Origin: Cladorhizidae sp. MBARI D1340-BT2
Lineage: Eukaryota > Porifera > Demospongiae > Poecilosclerida > Cladorhizidae
Direction of reading: 5' to 3'
Assembly (NCBI GenBank): GCA_028752905.1
Contig: JAQNBH010000005.1
Location: 5,444,502-5,508,501 of the forward strand
Length of the DNA stretch: 64,000 nucleotides
Made by a program: the position numbers and the translations under genes. Positions 32,090-64,000 of the stretch are shown piece by piece. A model generated the notes under the pieces. That model did no database searches. It saw only the letters and a program-made list of their open reading frames with translations, and was not told the DNA's origin. Position 1 is the first letter of the stretch. Each line of letters begins with the position of its first letter.

Positions 32090-32616
32090 ACTTGCTTGTG
32101 TACATTTCACTTCATAACCATTTTTATTCGCTTTTTTAACTTTTATACACTCTGTTTATTTCAGTACCCATCAAACCTTATACACTAAATATAATAGCAA
32201 GTCTAGTTAGCTAGGTAAATAAAACTAGCAAGCTATAAACACACACAAACTATGAAATTTTCATGCTTACGAGTTTTGACGCACCATAGGCTTTAGAATC
32301 TTCGTTCTCTTTCAACCTGGGCCTAGCTTCGTAACTTCCTTAATTCTTGCTCAAACTAGCAGAATAACTGTTCTCTTTCTATAGCGAAGTTGTATATATG
32401 CCCCTTTTTTAGTCTCACATGCAACTCTCTAACCACAGCACAGAGTATACGGAGTAGACCTGGTTGAAATAAACTGTCATTAAAAACGTCGTTTTTCTAT
32501 GTGCATTTCTTCCTAGATGTGTTTAAACAGTCATATCCTGGCAATGGTAGCACCTAGAGCAAGGCGATGTTTGAAGGTAATTGAATGCACTTTTATAATG
32601 TAAAATTTGATAATCC
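32090..32616. other. 3' non-coding part of TIR transposon
   Basis: AT-rich sequence shared with 57762-58360 in copy B, with scattered indels. A short tandem duplication around ttacgagttttgacgcacc exists only in B (57951-58030). No coding potential was seen. Confidence 0.6.
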
Positions 32617-32642
32617 GCTCCAAGTGGGCAGATCCTGTCACA
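32617..32642. repeat. Right TIR of TIR transposon, copy A
   Basis: gctccaagtgggc, then agatcctgtcaca, followed by TATA. It is the inverse of 27778-27811 with a 9-bp internal loss. Confidence 0.8.
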
Positions 32643-32740
32643 TATAATACTTCATTGTACTTCTAAAACCTGTCAAGCTTTGGCATTTGCAATTATTTGG
32701 CACATGTGACGACTTTCCAGACAATGTGTTGCATATTAGC

Positions 32741-32772
32741 ACTCCCCCTTTTAAATCCTGGATCCACCCCTG
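32741..32772. repeat. hAT-type right terminus
   Basis: cactccccctttta, then aatcctggatccacccctg. The inverse, CAGGGGTGGATCCAGG, is a typical hAT terminal word. By position it could be the right end of the hAT whose gene ends at 22218, displaced by the nested insertions. A related end lies at 55663-55694. Confidence 0.5.
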
Positions 32773-33229
32773 GGTAGGCCCCAATTATTTCTCCTCTGTC
32801 AGGTGGCACAGCTTGTTCTCACAATAACACACTGAAAAGCTGCTGAAGAGAATGTTTTTTTTCGTGGTAAGGAAAAATAAATCTCCTTTCCGACCTAATC
32901 TGGACCCAGAAGAAACATTAGGAAGCATACTAAGATGGCTCTTCCAAACGACACCCGAGCTTACACATGAAGCACCAAAGGAACTTCTTGTTGCTAAGAA
33001 AGTTTCTGGAGAATACCTCCGAACTCACAGCAGCAATTGCTAAGAAACTTACGCAGAATAAAGTGTGTGCATATTGTTGAGTGTTGGATTGACATTCATT
33101 ATGTCAGTGTACGCATGAAGAGCAAGGTTCTATGACTTTGAATTGTGGGAATATATATGACAAATCAGGCTTTAATACTAGTTTCTAGACTATCAATGGA
33201 ACTGTTCCTACCAGCTACCACCCATGACT

Positions 33230-34740
33230 GTCTCATTTTGATACTCAAAGGTTGACATCTCTGTGGTTCTTCCTTGCCCTCCTTGCTTCCCATCGTAGGT
33301 CCAGGGTGCTTCCCCAAAATTACACTTCCCTCAGCTCACCCATCATCCGGTGATGCTCGGTTACTTCAGGTCCTATCTCTCATTCCCACCCATCTTTCCC
33401 TTCTCTATCTGCTATCATTGATGTAAGCATCTCTACCCTCCAGCATCAAACATGGATTCTGCTGTTGGATTTCTTAAACACCTTCAATAGTGCAGACCAT
33501 AGTGGTATGTTTCAGGAAGTGAGGAACCCATGGTTGCATGGATAGAAGGTTGCTCTGCGTCTCAACACTTAGGTGACCACTCCAACCTTAATTTTTATTG
33601 GGTACAGCAGAGAGACCTTCTGGGCGCACTGGGCTTGGTTCTTTCACTCCAGCCATATAATTGAGAGGATCGAGAAGAAGTCCCTAATATCTAGAACCTT
33701 CGCTACACCCTGGCTATCATCAAAGAGGATGGGCCTGTCTGGGGTCTCAATCTGAACAGGGCCAAGTCTCTGCTCTTCATCCAACCTGAAGTCACTTTCA
33801 CCCACAATTCCCACCCAGGTTTCGACCTACTAGGCTCTCACATCAGTCACCCTTCCTTTTGTGAGTCCTCCATGCTCAAGTATGTAAAGAAGGTGCAGGA
33901 TATTTTGGCCAGACCTGGCAACCTGCTGGATTCACAAATGGAAACCACCCTTCTCCAGTACTGCCATGTCCTACCCAGAGTGGCCTTCAACCTATGCACC
34001 TGTCCCCCAAGACATATCCGCTAAGCATCTGCAGTGTTAGACAACTCTATGCAGGAGGCCCTTTCAGATTTTGCTGACAGGCCGATTTTGGAATGGCCTG
34101 GTGGAAGGCCTCCTTCCCAAGCTGATTTGGTGGTTTGAATATCCGATAAGCTTCCATTTACACCCCTGTTGTCTTCATCAGCTCCCTTATCACCTTATCA
34201 TTTCAAACCCTCTTTAGGAAGTATCTTGGGACATTCTCTGGTTGACTACAATCATCTAGCTATAATATATGGATGGCCCTTGTCAACCTGGCTATGTCTG
34301 CCAGTAAACCTGACTGGTGCCACATCTCATAAGTGGATGCCCCTATCTGCCAGAAACATCTCTCTCATTCTATCCATGAGGTTTCCTACTCGATCTGCTG
34401 CTCTCATGTCAAGGAAGGAATTGCTTTCATCCCTGGAATCAGCAGTCACTCAGCCAATGTCTTCTTCCCAAACTGGAAGAGGTGTCAACCAGAAGAGGAT
34501 ACAGTCACTCAAGGCCATGCCTCTCCAAGGACATTGAAAGGAAAATGGCTTCCCATTCTGAGGCATGTCGAGCTGCGGGTTTTATCTTCATCCCTATGGT
34601 AATTGAACCCCCCCCCCCCCCCCCACCCACCGAAGCCACCCTCCATCTCTTAGATTGGCCACTAACTTGTGAAGGGGAAAGGCCATCCTATCCCTATGGA
34701 TCTGCCACCTCCCAATTCGATCTCCAGAGGTAGGTTTTTA
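33230..34740 (+). pseudogene. Reverse-transcriptase element fragment (C-terminal part), decayed
   Basis: Frames broken by many stops and shifts match, in my reading, the downstream half of a common invertebrate RT element. Best spots: 34169-34537 (LSARNISLILSMRFPTRSAA); and 34500-34600, where ERKMASHSEACRAAGFIFIP precedes MVIE, the usual ET.Gg turn of this C-terminal domain. A C-run (34609-34624) follows. No target duplication or poly(A) tail was seen. RT catalytic residues were not found, so this is a 5'-truncated relic. Confidence 0.5.
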
Positions 34741-34807
34741 AAAATTAATTAAATTTAAAGTTAATTTATTACAAATTAACAAATATACCAAGTTCATTAG
34801 TACCTAA

Positions 34808-35205
34808 TTAATACATGCTAATTAAATAAACAATCACACACAAAAAAATATAAATGACAATAACCATGACAAAAACAACAAAGTCAAGGAGGCGGAGATG
34901 GACCCAGGGTGCCCAAAACCATTCCTGTAACTTCCTCTCCAATTCCTTCACAAAAGATCGTGCCTCAGGCCCCAACACACCAGACGTCTCCACCGCAAAG
35001 GGCACAAAAGAAATGGCTGCTCTCAAGGTGTGCGTATTTGGTCTTCTTCAATTCCTCCATGTGCTTAGCTACCAATCCCGCTCCACTGGTAGCCCTGGCA
35101 ATGTGCAAATGTATCAGGATAAGTAGCATCCCACACCAATACCTTGCCCATTTTCCAAGGCACCATACTCACACCATCCGTCCATCTGAGCGGAAGAGAT
35201 CATGA
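34808..35205 (-). pseudogene. RT-element C-terminal domain fragment, opposite orientation
   Basis: The minus strand reads VPWKMGKVLVWDATYPDTFA in one frame and RAAISFVPFAVETSGVLGPE in another, the paired motifs (WD.T.PDT and P..vET.G) of the same RT-element C-terminal domain found on the plus strand just upstream. It is either a second relic or half of an inverted rearrangement. Confidence 0.55.
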
Positions 35206-35264
35206 GATTCCAATCTAGAAGGGATCCCAGCAGACAATGATCTATCGTTGTCATTATTAATTTA

Positions 35265-35400
35265 AATTCCATTCATTTTATTTCATTTCATTTCATTTCT
35301 TTCCATTTTTTTATTTTATTTATTTATTTATTATTATTATTTCATTTCTTTCATTTCCATTCCATTTCATTTTAATTTGATTTAATTTTAGTATGATGTA
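35265..35400. repeat. (ATTTC)n-like low-complexity tract
   Basis: Repeated tttcatttcatttc and ttatttatttatt words. No coding content. Confidence 0.8.
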
Positions 35401-35867
35401 TGTATGTATGTAATGTATTTACTGACCCACTTTGGAGAAAAGAAATGGGCCCTTTTCTTAGATCCTATCATGATTTTTTCCCCCCATGCTAACATATTCA
35501 TCACTGCTCTTGCCCAAGTTGCTATCCTGCAATAATCAATAATGCTAGTAGCTGCAAATTTAGCAATTTCAAGCTTTGCTTTTTACCAACAAATACAACC
35601 TAAAGCTCTACCCTATTATGTGATGAAATCCTAGTTATTCATCCTAAAACTTTATGTATGCATGCTTTGATAATTAATTATCTCTCCCCTACCCACAGAC
35701 CTGCCTCTGTGTGGTTGCTTTGATGTGTTAACTAATCATGTGATGTGTTGGACCTTGTGTTAGAGATTGGGGATAGACTGTTGAGTTGTGGCTGATATTG
35801 TTGAAAAATGATAAATTTGTCTCTGCGTAGAGATACAGTTTGATTGAACTATAGTCAATTCTTCACA

Positions 35868-37950
35868 TTTGATGGCAGCGGTGGGATAATTTGTCTATAG
35901 AAGTTGTGACAATACCTGCCAAACCTGTGGATGTCCAATTGGAGCACAACTAGGAGTGGCCTAAGATACTAAGATACAAGGAGTAGCAGTACCAAAACAA
36001 ACTGAAGCAGTTATCATGGAGGGAGCGAGTGAGATGGCCTCGGGTGGAGAACAGTCAGGAACTCTAGGGAGCAACAGCAATGATATCATAGCAACGCTAC
36101 TGGAGGACAGAAGAGCAATGCAGATGAACATCGATGCTTTGTTATGGGTTGTCACAGAGCAAAGCAGCCAAATCAGAGCAGAACTTCAGCCTGCTGGTAC
36201 AGAGGCATTTGGAACAGCGAGTATATAGGAGCATTGAAAATGAAATCAAGCTCCAGAGGCTAGAAGAGTCAGATGATATAAAAGCATATCTGACCACCTT
36301 TGAGAGGGTCATACGGGTCTATGAGGTCAAACCTGAGAGATGGGCTTATAAGCTCACCCCCAGCCTGACTGGAACAGCACAGTAAGCTTATGCTGCAAAG
36401 CTTACGGACGAAGCTGGTAACTACCAAGCATTGAAGGCTACAATTTTACATAGGTATGACATTAATGAGGAGTCATATAGGCAGTGTTTTCGAGAAGCAT
36501 CTCTCAGGAGTAATGTGCCATACAGATAGTTGGCTGTGTGAGTGCAAGACCTTCTAAACAAGTGGATGAGGACTATATGGGCTCAGTGCAGGATGTGTTG
36601 GAACAAGTCACCTTGGAGCAACTTACAGGGAAGCTACCCAGAGAGATCTACATCTTGGTGCAAGAGAAGAAACCAAGGACTGTCATAGAGGCAGGTCAGC
36701 TGGCAGATGAATACCTTCTTGTGCGGAAGCAATCAGCAGAGGTGTCAAAGGATGATAACCAATCTGGAAAGACGGATAAGTGGCACCCAGCCAAGGTGGC
36801 AAATTAATGTCAATATTGTGACGGGATAGGCCACACTGCCAAAGAATGCAGAAAAGCCATGGCAGATAGGGTGAGAGAACATGGAAAGCAGGAATATTCT
36901 AGGCCAGCAAGACAGGAGGAATACAGTAGGCTCGGAAGGTAAGAGAACACTAGGCCAAGGTTCGAGGGAAGCAAAGACAGAAGCAAAGTGCATTGCTTTA
37001 ACTGCCAAGAATTTGGACACTACTCTATGGCTTGCCTAAGTCGGCCAGTCCACTACAGTGAGGTAATATTTGGGGGTGAACCAGGGATGTCAATCCAGCA
37101 TACGTTGTTTCAACTGTCAAGAGTTTGGACATTATGCTCCTGATTGCCTGAGAGATCAGTCTATTTCAGTGATGTTGTCTACATGAATGAGCAGCATCAA
37201 CAAAGACACAGCCTAGACCCTCGGATGGCAAGGTCTGGAACTGTAGATGGGATGGCTGTGAAGAACATCATTCTTGACACGGGCTGTGCCAGGACTGTGG
37301 TTCACGAGGAGTAATTTCACACAAACCAAGAACAGGACAGATTCCAATACAATGTGCACATGGAGACACCACGATCTACCCTCTAGCAAGAGTTGAGATT
37401 GGCATTGGAGGGACCAACTACAAAGTAAGCAGCGATGTCAAGTTGCCAATCTCCGTGCTACTCGGACGAGATGTGATGAACCTGATTGAAATGCTACAGG
37501 ATGATCATGTACGTAGTTCATCCAGCCTGGGTCCCAGTGAAGGAGAATGATGCCTTCACAGCAATTACCCAAGGGAGAAAGAAGCAAATCGAGAAAGAAA
37601 CTCAAGAACAAGCACAAAAGGAGCAGAAAGATGTGGCAGAACCAAACCCAGTGGTACCAGCCATAAAGGAGGAAATGAACCCAGAAGAAATGGAACTAAA
37701 TGAAGAGGAGATTCCAGGCTAAAGATTTGATCCAGGAATGTTTCAGGATGTCACTAGTTGGCCCATAATGTCCATGAGAGAGAAATGACACCAAAGATGG
37801 CAGTTTGGTCAAGCAACAAAGACACATCCTCTGGACATGGCAACAAGCGAGCTACAACAGCTACAACAGGAAGACGCCATCCTACAATCTCACGAAAAGA
37901 AGTCCCTGCAACCAAATCAGGAGGTGCAAAGAGAATGGGTTGCTAATAAT
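35868..37950 (+). pseudogene. Gmr1-like Gag-protease remnant (second LTR element)
   Basis: An LTR-type end, cttcaca (35861-35867), is followed by tttgatggcagcggtgggat, matching the PBS region of the intact element. The gag starts MEGASEMASGGEQSG (36016) and continues after a shift as LEESDDIKAYLTTFERV at about 36260. Knuckles: CQYCDGIGHTAKEC (about 36812) and then two similar copies, CFNCQEFGHYSMAC (37000) and CFNCQEFGHYAPDC (about 37110), as if the knuckle segment was duplicated. Protease IILDTGCARTVVHEE is near 37270. At least six stops or shifts; the sequence fades after 37950 with no pol or 3' LTR. The 5' LTR start could not be fixed. Confidence 0.7.
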
Positions 37951-38249
37951 TCTCACCTGCGGAACATTATTTCAAATGGAGAAAACTTTGTCGATTTCTG
38001 CACATTTCTGCACTAAATTGTCATTTTTCTCACAATTGACTTGCTTTAAAATTTGAGGTTGGTTGAGGAAGAAATGGATCAAGTTTGTGCTAATCTTGTT
38101 TACTACTGAACGCTCCAGAGCTCTATGATGGCATTCCCGAGCTACGCGACGGCATTCCAGAGCTGCCCGCCCACTCTATGGCCACATAGTCTCCACATTC
38201 CCATGCCGGGAGAGGTGGCTGCATTCATAGGCGTGCCTACTTCATAGGC

Positions 38250-38700
38250 ATGGCTATTAATGCTCTTTGCAGATTTCGATTGAAACACTCCATGAGACTG
38301 TTACTCTGATGGAGATAAGCAGAGTCACTTCGAGATGAATTTTGGTTAACTGAAAAAGACTTTGATTACTTTGTTAACGAACTCCCATCCTTGATCAGAA
38401 ATAATTGACTTTTGACACCCAACTTTGGACACCCAAATCTAAATAAAAAGTGATTGCTTTCAATATGAACTTGTATATTTATAATTTCTATATTTTTATA
38501 ACCTTACCGACATATTACTAGAAACAAAAACTGTCCCACAGTTTCTGCCTTCTTGTCCTTGATAGGCTCTGCTTCTGGCCACTTTGAAAAATAATAATAA
38601 TATATCGGTAGCCATTCAGGGTAACTGGAAGTGCGCCAATTAAGCCAAAACCAATCTGAAAAGAACAAAAAAACATCGTAATTATAATAATAATTTCATT
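38250..38700 (-). pseudogene. Ty3/gypsy-type integrase core fragment
   Basis: Minus-strand pieces in shifting frames: IGALPVTLNGYRYI and SKWPEAEPIKDKKAETVGQF (about 38670-38540), then SDQGWEFVNK (about 38390) and SNSLMECFNRNLQRAL (about 38310-38265). These correspond to the three segments around the D, D and E of an integrase core. Strongly decayed and isolated. Confidence 0.5.
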
Positions 38701-39700
38701 GTGTCAGTTAAAAATATATATTACAATTACAGTGCACATGTCGTACCTCTTGCCATACTTGAGTTGAGGTTTTACAGGAATCCGATGTAGGCTTTAACGG
38801 ATTTTGAATGAATCTCTGACAAAATATCACAATGTCTGACATATTCTGAAGTCATTGAGACTCAATAAAATTGACTACAAATTATCTTATCCCATCCCAA
38901 ATGACCTCCTGTATCAATTACACAAATTCAGCTATTTTCTTTCTCAGCTTCTTTCTCAGCATATAGAGCTTCTTGCTAGTGCTCAACTATTTGGATGTGC
39001 ATGCTACAATTTTACTTGTGCTGTTCGTCATTTACAGAACTCATGATGCTACAGGTATCTTCCAATTATTGTAACATTTGAGTAAAAAAGGTGGTAAATT
39101 CCATGTCTGCACATTAACTTCTCCCACTAAATGCACCAAATGTACACTATGTGTGCCTACCTTCAATACTGGTGTGGCAACTCTCCATCACCCTTTTGCT
39201 CTCTTCAGCTGTCCTAACTGCCTTCTTTCTTCACTTCAAAATGATTCGCCTTTTTTCTCAGTATTCTTTTCTTGTTTTTATCAACTTTTGTTGGAAAGAA
39301 TAGTTCCATCGAGAGAGCCAACTTCAAACATCTTCAACATCAGACTATTTCAACACGTGGACTGTTTCCCAAACTCTGCCGCACTGGTGCTGGGGATCGT
39401 AAAATGAGTTACATGTACATATATATAATGAGTGCGGAATTGGGGGAAATTGTAAAACTAATAATATTATTATAACCCGTCCTTTCCCTACCCACCTATC
39501 TAGGTACGTGTTTGCGCATGCTTATTAGCTTTTGTCATCGCGATTCGCAGACTCTGTGGTGTTTCACTATAGGAAGTATAGTATTGATTATCAGGAAGGC
39601 AACTGAAATACATATTGAGCATCAGTAATTTTGTGGATGTACGTTTGCACACCGAATTCAAAAGCTAATGACATTAGTTGACTATAATCAGGGTTAGAAG
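38700..39700. other. No supportable gene; upstream of metalloprotease R
   Basis: Short frames (for example 39078-39407, Cys-rich, unrecognised) lack domain features. Bases 39480-39700 precede exon 1 of metalloprotease R and may hold its promoter. No TATA box at a convincing distance was seen. Confidence 0.4.
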
Positions 39701-39712
39701 AACGAGCTGGTC

Positions 39713-63847
<24,135 letters not shown>

Positions 63848-64000
63848 GTTAGTATGAATTGTCGTTGATATTGTATTCTTCTTGTTGTCGGTGGTGCTGT
63901 ATGAATGGTGGTGGTGGTGGTGGTGATGCCGGAGGTATGGTAATGCTGGAAGTATGGTTGTGTTGCAGGTGTGGTTGGTGCTGGAGGTTTGCTGGTGAAG

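Larger units (their letters stand above)
22266..32642 (+). mobile_element. TIR DNA transposon with DNCAGQNKN-type transposase candidate (interrupted by LTR element)
   Basis: The left terminus TGTGAC (22266-22271) is split from its continuation (27778-27811, gtgacaggatctg, then gaaaacagcccacttggagc) by the LTR element. The right terminus 32617-32642 is the inverse (gctccaagtgggc, then agatcctgtcaca), lacking nine internal bases. TATA lies immediately outside both ends (22262-22265 and 32643-32646), a probable 4-bp target duplication. Without the LTR insert the element is about 4.87 kb. Contents in order: decayed transposase-like gene, about 31-bp minisatellite, telomere-like minisatellite, zinc-knuckle ORF. 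A second, 5'-truncated copy lies at 55695-58395 with the longer TIR form. I cannot place it in a named superfamily. Confidence 0.7.

Overview
This is eukaryotic, almost certainly metazoan, DNA. It is AT-rich with small introns, and carries M12B (ADAM/ADAMTS-type) metalloprotease exons, hAT, Tigger and Ty3/gypsy elements, and very abundant mini- and microsatellites. Word usage and the transposon mix remind me of a demosponge, but the sequence does not prove the phylum. I saw no rRNA, tRNA or CRISPR.

The host gene content is one gene family present twice. Gene L (minus strand, about 13.4 to 1.0 kb, running off the left edge) and gene R (plus strand, 39.7 kb to the right edge) are M12B metalloprotease genes. 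Their exons can be stitched in phase: signal peptide, prodomain and RVRR furin-type site, plus in L the HELGHILNMGHDD catalytic exon. They lie head to head inside a very large imperfect inverted duplication, whose left arm is about 2.5-13.45 kb and right arm about 39.7-64.0 kb. Exons, introns and microsatellites recur in mirror order. The arms differ in length because of satellite growth in L (a 3.1 kb, 24-bp array in one intron) and transposon insertions in R (39.95-42.4, 45-49 and 50.5-61.6 kb).

The spacer between the arms (13.5-39.7 kb) is a transposon graveyard with one young element. A hAT pseudogene (19.75-22.2 kb) is followed by a TIR transposon (TIR TGTGACAGGATCTG, TSD TATA). That transposon carries a decayed transposase-like gene with a DNCAGQNKN motif, several minisatellites and a zinc-knuckle ORF. 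Six bases into its left TIR sits a complete 5.5 kb LTR retrotransposon (22272-27777) with near-identical 415/419 bp LTRs, a GTGAC target duplication, PBS, PPT and one 1520-codon gag-pol ORF. Its domain order is Gag-PR-IN-RT-RNaseH, with integrase before reverse transcriptase as in the Gmr1-like Ty3/gypsy group. Two compensating one-base shifts scramble the middle of its integrase core. Farther right are a non-LTR-type RT remnant, a second Gmr1-like gag-PR remnant and a gypsy integrase scrap.

The introns of gene R contain gypsy fragments, a Tigger element with an internally deleted hAT inside it, a second decayed transposase-like gene (DFSEN / SDGPTSQFK / HGKGVVD) flanked by ACGTCCGTCAC motifs, a partial second copy of the TIR transposon (55.7-58.4 kb), a gypsy RT-RNaseH fragment and a MITE with an internal 23-bp array. 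Telomere-like TTAGGG-containing 24-bp arrays occur three times.
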